Source of the DNA: Isoetes taiwanensis
Taxonomy: Eukaryota > Streptophyta > Lycopodiopsida > Isoetales > Isoetaceae
Assembly: GCA_021234155.1 (NCBI GenBank)
Contig: JAJEKV010000103.1
Span: forward strand, 1,424,001-1,488,000
Length of the DNA stretch: 64,000 nt
Reading direction: 5' to 3'
A model generated the notes under the pieces. It worked only from the letters and a program-made list of their open reading frames with translations, was not told the origin of the DNA and did not search any database. Below are positions 24,776-36,031 of this stretch, piece by piece. The position numbers were made by a program, and so were the translations under genes. Numbering within the stretch: the first letter of the stretch is position 1; the number at the start of each line of letters is the position of its first letter.

Positions 24776-25421
24776 TGTGCAGTCTCTGTTTGTACATTAC
24801 GAAAGCCTTCATGATATATAGATCCCTATCAAAGCTTGTTCGTATTTGGCTAGAGATCATCCTTGTATATTTGCATGTGAAATTTGATTCATAATGTAAA
24901 GATAAAATGTACTTGTGAAGAAAACAATAGTGTAGCAGAGACATGGTTAGGAAAGCCTCCATCTTCCAAACCATGATTTGAGACCATTCCCTTTTGGGGA
25001 GGAAATTATCATCACGTGTTGCATAATGTCACGTTCAAAAGTAAATTTCCATAATTATATATACATTGAAAAGTAAATCTTCATAATCATTGTCTAAAAA
25101 TATGTCATATGGAAAATGTTGCAGCTACAAATGAGCAAACTTATGCTTATATTACGTTTTTACTTCAATAAACTTTCGAGTTTCAATTATGTGACTTGTT
25201 GGCCGAAGCATATTCCATCTCAATTTTGAGCCATTAAAAATAAATGCCTAAGTTCATAGTTTGAATTAGTTTCATAGTTTTGCATTAGTTTTTTGTCTCT
25301 AAAGGTAGTAGTAACTGTCCCCCACATTCCCTATTGAAATCCATGAATGCATATGCTCACTGTCATCAGACAATTTCAATAACAAAAATAATTACAAAAG
25401 TAGATAACGTCGAATTTTCCC

Positions 25422-26357
25422 ATGTACGAGGGCATTAAAGGCCGAACTTTGAGGAGAAAGGTATCAAATGGCACCATAAGTGATTTCTCGCCTCCTCCAA
25501 AGAGGCTTAAAGAATCAAATAAGCTATCGAGGAGGCTCTACTTGCAGCTTGATAATTGCTTGGGTCAAAATAAGAATAGGTACTTGTTCTCATACTTGTC
25601 TTACCTAGTTTGGTTGGGCAACTGGAATTCATGATGGTTGGACACACCCATGATGACATAGATGCTGTCTCGAAATCTCCTTCACCTTACCTTGTGACTG
25701 AGGTACCTAACTGGAAGGAATTCATGAAAGGTTTGGGAGGAGGATGCCAACAGTCTGCCTATGATTCCGAAGAGGTCACCCAAGGTCGTGCAACCATATG
25801 GGAGATTGAAAGATATAGGTGCATTGAGAGCTTCTATTGCCAAGTACATGATGCACTGGGCAGTTATCTCCAGAGCAGGCGATAACTCATTGTCCAACAC
25901 ATATATGAATGAGGTAATTGACTATTGGTCCACCCTCTTGCGTGTGCTTGGGGATGTGCAGCCCGGTAGGGCGGTCATTCAAGATTTCTGGTCCAGCACT
26001 AGGCAACAACCATTGGAAGAACTTGAGGATGTGTTGGTGGATGAATACATTGAACAAGCTCTTTATGTAGGGCCTCAGGCTGACCTAAGAATGCAGTCAA
26101 AATTTTTTACCCATATCAAGATGTTAAGAAAGATATGGTCTTGCTCATCAGACCACATGATAATTGTCCAACATGGATGGCTTACGCCAAGGAGGACCCA
26201 ATACATGATCCTAGTATCCCCCATTAAGCGGAGGTGTTTGTCTCTTGGTGGAAGCCAGTTGCTAAAAAGGGCACCTCATTTGCAATGCAGTATAGGGATT
26301 GATGAAGTAAGAAGTGGAGGCCAAACCCCAATGACCCGCCACGGTATCAACATTTGA
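25422..26357 (+). pseudogene. Transposase-like gene fragment (LDNC...GHTHDDIDA family)
   Basis: The first frame (25422-25634) carries SRRLYLQLDNCLGQNKNRYLFSYL. A shift near 25610-25630 leads into VGQLEFMMVGHTHDDIDAVSKSPS and EVPNWKEFMKGLGG. Further frames run to 26357. The D-N-C ... N-K-N-R-Y and VGHTHDDID motifs match a conserved domain of uncharacterised plant and animal proteins that I believe are mobile-element encoded (DUF7869-like). Acidic and His residues spaced like a nuclease centre fit this, but the catalytic role is inference. At least two frameshifts; no start or promoter assigned. Confidence 0.5.
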
Positions 26358-26518
26358 AAACAATAGACTTTGGCTGGGCTGTAGAGACCAAGCCATTGTT
26401 AGTGATATCCCTAATAGTGTGGGATCCAACTACATGAATTATTGGCTAAAGAGGCAACTGAAGGCGATGAGGACACTTGAACAAGTTATCCAGGTTTGAT
26501 AAATCAGATGCTATTCAT

Positions 26519-26577
26519 TATGCTTATACATCCTTACATCTTTAATCAGTGCTTATACATCCTTACATCTTTAAATA
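26519..26577. repeat. 29-bp tandem duplication
   Basis: 'tgcttatacatccttacatc' + 'tttaa' occurs twice in a row. Non-coding, just after the transposase-like fragment. Confidence 0.75.
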
Positions 26578-26599
26578 GGTGCACACATTATTGATGGCA

Positions 26600-26900
26600 T
26601 ATAGTCAATGGTTCACTCATCAACACCTGCTAAGGTGATCCCATTAAGCTCGTAGGTATGGCGCTCAAGAAGCCAAACAAGGTGGATCACAACACGATGA
26701 AGCCCGGGGCAATCATACTCACGACCATTAGCTTTGGATTGCAGGTAGGGATCAAGGAGGACACCTCTTAGTGCGCATCCAACAAATATCATTGTAGCTC
26801 GTATAGCACGTAATGGAATTGATGTGCTCTGGACGAGTAGGCAAATAAGCCATGGCAGATGAATGACTTCTACCACCGAATGGAGCTGCACTTATAGTCG
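26600..26900 (-). pseudogene. Conserved unknown coding piece, paralogous to 50.2-50.5 kb
   Basis: On the minus strand, RPEHINSITCYTSYNDICW and PGFIVLCSTLFGFLSAIPTS match RPEAIDSITCTMKYNDIY and TGFIVLLSTFIGFQSVTSM on the plus strand at 50239-50450, in the same order. Two distant copies with protein-level conservation indicate a mobile or multigene coding unit. I do not recognise the family. Frame breaks are present. Confidence 0.5.
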
Positions 26901-27019
26901 TAAAATTATTGATGTGAATTATTAGGATAGATTGTAGCACTATTATTGGGCATGTACAAGTATTATGTACACACGTACAAGTATCACGCATAATTTGTAT
27001 GAATATATGTATCATGCAT

Positions 27020-28420
27020 AATCATGTATCTTGGACTCAAGAAGTAGGTGCAAGTATTTGTGCTTGGGCGAATTAGCTATGCTTAAAATTCTCAAAATTG
27101 TGTTATTCTCTCCAATTAATTAAATCCTGCTTAGAAAGAAGAGATGCTAAGAGACTTTTGTTCTAAGGCACACTTAAACTATCCCCTTTTATAGAATCAT
27201 ATTTGATGAATCTTGAGGCCACTGGTTTCGCGCAACATCACTTGTAGTTGCAACCTAGGACCCACTTGCATGTTTTGCAGCACGGATATAGGAAATAATT
27301 AAACTAATCAGAAAACTCATCATTGAAGAAATAGACTAATCTGATGCATCTAGATTACGATCATATTTGAGCAAGTACTCTTCAAGCATTTCAAATTGTA
27401 AGAAACATTTTGGCAGAATATATTGCCTCACACCTAAACACTACGGCACATGGTTTGTGCTTCTGAATTCAAATAACCACTATTTTTTGATGCTAATGAT
27501 CACTGAGATGGAAAAATTTATGAGAGTTAATGTCACGCGCAATGTGAAGGTATAACAAACGACCACAAATAAAATATTTTAGAATACCTACTTAGATGTT
27601 ATAATAGAAGACTATAGATGAGACATGAGAAACATGTTAGAGGCACAACCAGAGGAAAAGAGCCCTTGAATGTGCTTTGCAATACCTTCCTATTGGAGAT
27701 GCACATGATATAATTGTAATACAAAAAAATTGATATTAGATAATCTGAAATATCCACTAAATAAAGTCTGAAATAGTACTCGGCAAGAACCACCTAAGTA
27801 GAAAGAATTGGCTATTATTTATCTAACTTAATCTAGAGCATCAGCAAGAACCATCTGCGCACTTTGAGAGCATTGCCATAAGATGCCATAAGATCCTCTA
27901 CCTGCATGAGCTAGAAGCAAGATCAAAATCATCAACAAAGTTTCGGATCTTTTTAGCATCCTCTTGAAACAGAGTTGCAAGCATGACAAAATATATGTTA
28001 TCAACTTACATAAAACCTTAATGTACTCAGCATTGGATCTGGTAATATCAAAATCAATGGCTAGAAATGATGGAATCAATGGCTTTTATTCTTGACAAAA
28101 AAAGCATTTTAGATACAGGCAACCTACTCTTGCAAAACCACATCATCAATTTTGAAAATAGAACTATGAATCCATATTATACATGGCATATGTGCTATCA
28201 TAGAATAGAATAGTTTTTTTAACGTCCACGGAGACCAATAGGTCATGGGACCCATACAATGGGCTAGTACAATCATTACTACTAGGATTAAAAAACCCCT
28301 GCCTCGAAAGGTTTTCAAGGGAAAAACCTTTGCAGTAATGATGATACTAGACAAGCAGAGATAATGACTACTGAGGGCTCAGTAATTGCAGACGTTTATC
28401 TAGAACCTCAAGTATGTATA
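27020..28420. other. No gene recognised
   Basis: AT-rich sequence with only short frames. Positions 28200-28335 ('aacgtccacggagaccaata', 'ggttttcaagggaaaaacc') match pieces near 4495-4570, and in reverse complement near 63545-63570, marking a dispersed repeat. Confidence 0.5.
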
Positions 28421-28429
28421 ATGCCAAGT

Positions 28430-29514
28430 CATGCATAGATAGTGCTCTGAGATTGTGGAAGCGTGGAATGGAATGCTAAGGTCAAAAAATGATTCCGGAC
28501 TATCTCAAAAAAGCAGGCAACTTCGAGGAAGAGTATGGCTTTCATCTTCAATAACATGTAACTGGCAACGGGCACATAGCCTCGCTTCTCGCGGCAATTC
28601 GCGGCCGCTCCCATCTACATGTCTCAATCCGTAGCTTTGTGGGACCCCGTCGCGAATTGATGCAATAGCTACAAGCTTGTTCTGGACAATGAAGCAAGCA
28701 AATAAGCTTGGGGACTGGTGCCAAGGTGGGATTTATGTGTGCATGATAATGACCGGTTTTCACTTGGGCCAAAGTAATCTGCGTCCCATATCTTTTGAGA
28801 AAAAGCGACCATTGAGATATTGTAGCAAAAGCTCGGGATCGGAACTAGCAAGCATCGTCAGGCGATTTCTCACGGTTTACCTGACCCAACCGCAAACCAT
28901 GTAGTGCAATGCTCTTTCCAACATCGTTTCAAACGCGAGGAGATTCACCATGGCAAGTGCAAGAACAGGATACCTAACATCATCCATGTGGTGCACCTTG
29001 CGGATATAGTGGAGATGGCGCTTCATGGCGTAATGTTGAAGAGGCCAAAACCTGTCTCTTGTAAAAAGAATAGCATAGGGCACCGTTGTTTTAACTCCAG
29101 GTCGTAAGTGAGAAAGCGAAACAAGTGGGCTTTCCGTGGCCAATCATGAATTTCTGCGCGAAAACAATTGTTTTGCATTGCATAGAGTGCTCTCCATCCA
29201 GCAGCCACCCGCTTGGTAATACACTGTTCCCAAAGTGTGTTCTTACAGAATTCTACACCAAGATACTTGTAGCTATCTACAACTTCAACTTCGCGGCTAT
29301 CATAGTGCATAGGGGGAACATTGTGACGAGAAGATTGAACTACCAAAAGCTTGGTCTTTTGCATTAGAGGTTTGGTGGAGTCTATTAACGCCCTCGTAAG
29401 CCATTCCCAAATTTGGATTTTAGTTGGTACCCGAACCTGCAGGTATGGGCAAAAAGCCCCCACGAACCTTAACCGAACCTCAGCCTTGAAGCAACCGAAC
29501 CTGGTAAACGTCAT
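28430..29514 (-). pseudogene. LINE 3' end (RT thumb to C-terminal zinc region)
   Basis: Minus-strand frames in order: KTKLLVVQSSRH, EVVDSYKYLGVEFC and RVAAGWRALYAMQNNC (29250-29420); RFWPLQHYAMKRHLHYIRKV (~29020); LGTSPQAYLLASLSRTSL (28680-28740); a terminal RIETCRWER ... MCPLPVTCYIED run resembling the Cys/His region that ends plant LINE ORF2 proteins. Several frameshifts. The family may be the one represented by its central part at 54.95-55.94 kb. Confidence 0.65.
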
Positions 29515-29619
29515 TATTACTTGTTGTTTTACTCATTACGTTTAAATCTCTCCTCCCCCCACCTTCCCACCGAACTGAAGCTACAAGGAGTAGCTTCGAA
29601 CGGGACACCTCAAGAATGC

Positions 29620-31883
29620 CTCAATTGGGCGTCAAAGCTTTGGAGGGCATTTCGAATTTAGTTTTGATGTCAATCCTCGCCCAAATCCGAAGGAATTCTC
29701 TAGTTTTCCTTCGTATTTTGGCGAAGAATTGCATCAATTTGGTCAGCGGACCGTGGAGCTCTGGGATAGCGATCACGCGACTCACGAATTCGATCTATGG
29801 CAGAGGTAACTGTTCTATTAATTTCGGGCAATGACAATGAGTAATTCTTTTTTGAATATAGAAACTGAAAGGCCAATTCCGGGTGGAGGTGCCCAAGAAC
29901 TGCTCGCCCTACAAAAATCAATATAATCGGAAGGAACAGGTCGATGAGAATGCTCTTCGAGCTTCTGGTGCAATGAATATTGATCTCTGGGCGCGTGGGG
30001 AACTGTATCCCATCGATCCGATCACCAGAAGACATCCTGAATTTCATTCTCCATCGGGGCTTATTCATTTTGCCTGTAAGGGTAATCAAGGTCCAGCAGC
30101 TATTGCAATAATATTTCAAGTAATTCTGATGTGCATTTGAGAACAATGTACAATCAATTGTGTGGAGTGCATTGCAATATGGTAGCACACTGTAATTACC
30201 TCCAATAGTGTAACTATTTCTTAACCAACAGGTCTAAGAATACAGAAGAACTGCAACTAATCAAAGGTTGCTTATGGAGGTGGAGTCACTTAAACAAGGA
30301 TTGAAGAGATGCTCTGAGGACAATGACAAACTGGAGAGGAAGTTAAAAAGACTGAAAATGACACCACTGGGCATGAGGGAGAGGAAAAAAGAACTGAAGG
30401 CCCTAAATATACTTGCCCCTAGTGGTGGGGGCTCCAGAAGAAGAATCCACGCTATTAAAAATTTGGTGGATTCTACTATGGCTGAAAAGAAGAAGAGAAA
30501 ACCTTGTAATATGGCTAGTTTGTTGAAAAAGCTTGTAACTAAAGATGATGTTATAGATATGTTGGAGCTTCCTGGAGCTAACCATTTAAGAAAAGCTGTT
30601 GTTGAACAGGTGCTTACTGAATTGGGAAAGAGTCAAAGTGCCGATAGCATGCAAGAATTATGTGACAATGTGGGTATCAGTCGACAAGCTTACATTGCTC
30701 TCTTTAGATGTTTGCAGGATGGTATCAAACAACGAGGGGTATTCTGAAGACCATACTCCCAATACTTAGTTATGTGAGCAAGCGGATCAAAGAGGAATCA
30801 CGAGAGTACCTAACATTTGGGAGAGATGTACGGATCACCACATCCGTGCACTTGGGATCACTAATCACCGTGAAAAGTAAGAAGAAGGGTGGCTCAGAAA
30901 TGATCTATTTGTTCTTAATGAGAAGAATAATTGTTGGATGGATCTCTCTAAAATGCTTCTTCTGTTAGTTCGCTTCTATGATATGAAAGTGGAAGAATGT
31001 GCAGGGAAATTCCAAATTGCTATAAAGTTGGATGAGATGGAACTGATCAAAGGTGAAAAGTATGAGAGGGTTTCTTTGACATTAATGAACATGGCATTGT
31101 CAAATTCTGATAATGAGGAAGGGAAGTTCTCTGTTCAATCAGAGGACCATATTTAATGGATAGGGATATTTCAAGTACCGGAGGAAAATCATGGTGTTCT
31201 TGATGGGTCTTTTCAGTGAGACACCTATTCCTACTATTATTATTGCTCATGGAGCTCGGAGCTTGAGGTTCTCGGCTCACGGAGATTACGAGGTTGAATG
31301 GCATTTGGCTGCTGATCTAAAGACCATCAAGTGCATGTATAACATGAAACATAGTTACGGTAAGACTACCCACGCATGTCCTTACTTGTTTGTATGCTAG
31401 GTAGATGATAAGGGAAGGGAATGAGTACTCTCGAATGTGACCGGGATCTTTGAACCAACGCGTGAGAAGGAGGACAAAACTTTGATCCCCGCATACTTGC
31501 AATTCCCGTGAAGAGAGTACATATTTGCACTCTCCATGCCTTTCTAAGAATAGTGGATAAGATGGTGTACATGAGCATTCTTTTTGCTTGGAATAAGTCT
31601 CCATAATCGAGGCGGGAAAAAGTGTATGAAAGATGTTGAGAACGTGCTTTCGATCTTGGTCTTCATGGTGGTGATCATAAAATCTTGCAAGATCCTAAGA
31701 AGGGAGGCAAGGTTCCTTGTAAACCATCCATGGGTGGGGTGAAAGCGAAAAGATTTCTGCCTTGTACTAAATTACGTAAGAATGGATCATTGCCAACCGG
31801 AAAGTGGGAGGGGTATAAGGACTTCTTTGGTAGCGAAGATGACCGTACTTCACATGGGGGGCGAATCTGGGCGATCACAGTAA
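29620..31883 (+). pseudogene. Transposase-like gene of unknown family, 5' part
   Basis: Candidate exons: ~29633-29805 (GHFEFSFDVNPRPNPKEF ... HATHEFDLWQR, donor CAGAG|GTAAC); ~29862-30118 (KLKGQFRVEVPKNCSPYKN); ~30245-30747, a basic coiled-coil-like stretch (SLKQGLKRCSEDNDKLERKL) then LDSTMAEKKKRKP-like and LCDNVGISRQAYIALFRCL. After a shift come RIKEESREYLTFGRDVRIT, then ARSLRFSAHGDYEVEWHLAADL + KTIKCMYN (31250-31345) and ENVL ... GDHKILQDPKKGG up to the chromovirus at 31884. The gene continues after it at 44992. The layout suggests a large transposase-like protein; the family is not recognised. Several frame changes are needed. Confidence 0.5.
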
Positions 31884-33507
31884 TGTGACGCCCTCGCTAA
31901 ACATACTGGCGCCCGGCCGTACACACTGGCAGAAAATTCCCCGTCCGGCTCAACAACCGCCCGAGGCCCTCCGCCTATCCCGCACTATGGAACTCCCCAG
32001 AGTGCGGAAAGGGGACACAAGGTGTCTTGCGCCGCCCTTCCCTATGGGCTCCTATCACAAGGAAGCATAAACAACGTCAGAACTAGCAATAACAATACTA
32101 CATGCTACCTCGAAGGGTAGTCCATCCCATATCCATATGAACAAAGAAGATAATCATAAACCATAAAACATGAGAGGTCCTACCCGCCCGAACACGAAAA
32201 GGAAGTCGATATTTGGATAGGCCTCAAGATAGAGCGCGGCATCAATCATAACAATGGCGGGGCTGGCATAAGACAATGGCTAGGGTTGACCACTCCATCC
32301 GCCCCTCCCCGTGCATACTTTGCGGATGGGCTAGATCAAGGCGTGGCATGACTCTAACCTTCGGATCACGCAATCCCATGGCATCACCCATGGGACTACT
32401 CGAGGTTGCATCTCCCTCGGTCCGGCGAGGTAGGAAGGGTTGCATCTCCCCTTCCCGGGTCTAGAGGCTCCACAGGCTAGAGAATCGTGTCGGCACACAA
32501 TTCGTGCCGGACCGAACCCCCGAAACAAGAGCCAAGCTGACACTTGCAACTCTTGAGAGGCAGGGCGACACCATTGCCCCAGGAGGTGTCGGACCCATGC
32601 TCGGCCCACACGAAGTGACCGACCATAAGCCTAGCCCACTGTGGGATCCCCCGAAGCCCCCACTCGGCAGGGATCCACCCTCCGTCTTGCCTCTAACCCC
32701 GTTGTGTGGTGCTGAGTCACATCATAGCCTCCATAGCCCGGTGGGTTCCTATGCACAGGCCGCAACTAATAGGAACTAAGGGATCTACACTAGGAGCATA
32801 CTACATATGGCCCTAGGTCTCTACCCCCCTTCCCAACACAAGAGGAACAACATGATCAACCATCATCACCTAATCATCATGAACAATATCATATGAACAT
32901 CTTAACCTAATCATACATATCTAACTAACAGTTAGGGTTCCTTGATTAGGGTTCAAGATGTTCAACAAAGGATCTAGGGTGGCTCTACTCTAGACACAAA
33001 ATACTAACCCATCTGGAGGGCTAACTTCCAGATGAACTAACATGAACTCTACTCAACCTACCTCCTCCAGAAGCGCTTCCTCCCATCCCTGGCGTCTCCA
33101 TGCTCCTTGACGAGGTTCGAAGACTTGCTCCCTCAACGATCATACACACCTTCTAGGGGCTGCTGCTCCAGGCTAGGCTATGACGAACGGTGCTCGAAAC
33201 GGGGTTTCGGGCACGTAGATGAGAGTTCAGGGCTAGGTCAGGAAAAGAGGTCTAGGGTTAGGGTTAGAGCTAATATAGGTGTGGATGCCACGTGGCACCA
33301 CTAGGATGGGGCCGTGTGGCGGTTGCTCCAATAGGATAAGGCCATGTGGAAATGGGCCTTATCCTAAGGTTATCTAAGTTAAGCAATTAACTTAGATATG
33401 CACCCCTTGCCACTTATCCAAGGCATACAAGGCTACCTAGGTAGACTTGTATGGTGACAGTCCAGAATATATCGTATTTAGGGCGTATATTCCCTTGGAA
33501 CGTCACA
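31884..33507 (-). repeat. Chromovirus 3' LTR (left)
   Basis: Begins TGTGACG and ends CGTCACA, a 7-bp terminal inverted repeat. 1,624 bp, the same length as the partner at 43368. The open frames across it (for example 32504-32779) are not protein-like. It includes two copies of TTAGGG near 33253, which is not telomere. Confidence 0.9.
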
Positions 33508-33521
33508 TTCTCCCCCCCTTA
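33508..33521 (-). other. Polypurine tract
   Basis: On the minus strand AAGGGGGGGAGAA directly abuts the 3' LTR. This is the usual primer site for plus-strand DNA synthesis in LTR retrotransposons and fixes the element's orientation. Confidence 0.85.
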
Positions 33522-34341
33522 GGACAATGTTGTCCTCAGCATTGCGCTAAGGTGACGAGCCTATCTATCCTGCAAAACAACACAAGATCATACCCCTAAG
33601 TTTAATTCAAACGATCAACTTCCTATTAAAGTTAAATGTCAAAATTTAGGCTATATTTGTACTTATACAAAATTATATAGCCTTAACAAGGTTACTTCTT
33701 ACAATAATTCAAAACATTATTATAAGAGTTATTAGGGTTCATAATCTAAATTATGGTTCCCCCATCTTCTCGTAATGCACCCCACCTCGAAGCTCCTTCT
33801 CACTTGCCTGCACATGGAGCACATTACGTTAGTTTAATTAGTAAGTTTGTGGTTTTAGGGGACCACCCCCTTACCATACCTTGCACTTTCGATCATGGCC
33901 CTTTTCGATTTGAGCTTAAGGACCATTTAAGATGATCCCATCATAAGCCCATGATCAAGTGCTACCTTGTACTTTCGGTTACGGTGCCGAAAATTTCTAG
34001 TGCATCATGCCCCAAGGGTTTTAAGCTAGGGAACGTCTCCGCGATCCCATCATTGCACATGATCACTTTGACCTTCACCATGACCCCCTATGGCGGTGTG
34101 CGATCCCACATCGCGGGCATAGGGAGCATCCGACCGATGTCCCATCATCGCGCACCATGCCTTTCCTTCTCTCTCTCGCATGACCCTAGTGGTCATGCGC
34201 ACCTCTTGGTGCATGTTGCCTAGGGAACGCCTTAAAGGCTTATCCCATCATCGCCCACATGTTCCAAGATTCTGGCATATGTATCCTACACTAGCTAGGA
34301 TACATCTGCCAGAACTAGAGGCTACTAAGAAACCTACTAAG

Positions 34342-35980
34342 CTAACCTCCTGGCAAGTCGGGGTCGACCAAGTCGGAGACGACTCGCCCATCAAACTCCT
34401 TCATAAACTCTGGGTATTGTTTCTCCAAATCCTGCTTCAATACCCATGTCGCGTCTTCCACGGGCAAGTGCTTCCACTTGACCAAATACTGGAGGAACTG
34501 AGACCTCCTAGTCTTCTTGAATGACTTATCAAGAAGTAACTCAGGCACAATTTCCACTTGCTCTTCCGTCATTTCCAACAAAGTTGGAGTATCCAAGACC
34601 TCCTCAGGGTTGGGATTGTGCCTTTTCAATAAACTTACGTGGAAAACCTTGTGAACTTTGAGATGGGCCGGAAGATCCAACTTGTAGGCTTGGGAGCCCA
34701 CTCTCTCCAAGATCTTGAACGGACCAGCCCACCTAGGGGCAAGCTTCTTGCAACTCCCAATCCGAAGCTTAGCTTGCTTGACCTTGATCTTCAACCACAC
34801 GCTATCGCCTACCTTGAACTCTCTTACGGTCCTGTGCTTGTCGGCTACACTCTTACGCCCGACTTCTTGCTAACGCTAGGAGGTAGCCCCTCACTTCTTC
34901 CACCAAGCTATTTGCATATCTCCTAGCATCTGGGACACACTTCAACCTTTGACCTTTGGATTGTGCCAAGTGTCCGGGGTTAAGCACTGGTACCCATAAT
35001 TTACCATGAAAGGAGACATCTGAGATGACTCTTGTTTGGCACTATTGTAGGCGAATTCCACTAAGTGGATGAACTCATCCCACTTGGATTGCTTATTCCA
35101 CACATAACCTCGAAGCATATCCTCGATGATGCGATTAGGTCCTCTCCGTCGACCATCCATGCGGATGATATCTTGCGTGCTCATGGAGAGCTTCGTCAAA
35201 TCGTGCTAAAAGGTCTTGCCAAAAGGCACTCATAAACTTGGAATCCCTATCTGAAATTATCTCCCGAGGCATGCCATGGAGTCTAAAAATCTCCTTTACA
35301 AATAACTTGGCAGTATCTAATGCGGTGTCCGTAGTTCTGCAAGGCACAAAATGTGCCATCTTAGATAACTTGTCTACGACAACCATCAATGCATCCTTGC
35401 CTCGAAGAGTTCTAGGGAGTCCGGTGATAAAATCCATACTTATGACCTCCCACTTAGCATTTGGCACTTGCAATGGCTCTAAAGCACCTGGAATTCGGAG
35501 CTGCTCCGCTTTGGTCTGCTGACACAACTGGCATTCACGAATATATCTGGCTATCTGTTTCTTCATCCCTGGCCAGAAATAACTACTTCGTATCTTGAAG
35601 TAGGTCTTCATAAACCCTGCATGCCCTGCTATTGGGCTGTTATGTGTGTCATGAAGAATTAGCTTCCTTACCCCTGATGATTCGGGCACACACAACTTAT
35701 GCTTATGATACAACAGGTTGCCTTCCTTCTTATAATGCTTGAAGGCCTCCCGTTCCTTATCTGTTCTAGCCTCTCTAGAAAGGCTTTCCCATACCTCCTT
35801 GAAATCCTCATCTAATGGCAGGGTCTCCTCAATCTTCTTTCCAAACTCACTCGAAAGAGTGGAAATCGCATTACAATGCGTTCTTGTCTCAAGCGGTCTT
35901 CTGGAGAGAGCATCTGCCACAACATTAAGCTTGCCGGGCTTATATACTATATCAAAATCATACTCTTCAAGGAATTCCAT
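34342..35980 (-). pseudogene. Chromovirus integrase with C-terminal chromodomain
   Basis: The frame starting at 35980 opens with the end of RNase H (FLEEYDFDIVYKPGKLNVVADALSRR). Next come the HHCC zinc finger (H-D-T-H-N ... CQLCQQTK), and the catalytic core with ISMDFITGLP and ISDRDSKFMSAFW (first and second D of the D,D-35-E triad). After a frame break near 35170 it continues through 34942-35199 (SAKQESSQMSPFMVNYG, past the Glu), then GPFKILERVGSQAYKLDLP. The chromodomain is YLVKWKHLPVEDATWVLKQDL (34380-34460). Chromodomains target insertion to chromatin carrying methylated H3. At least two frame breaks. Confidence 0.85.
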
Positions 35981-36031
35981 CCACCTCCTTTGCCTTAGGT
36001 TGAGGAGGTTGGGTGAAAAAATCTTGGAGGC

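Noticed and set aside
33250-33268. Telomere-like TTAGGG repeats (also at 44738)
   Set aside because: Only two units, in matching positions of both LTRs; plant telomeres use TTTAGGG in long arrays.
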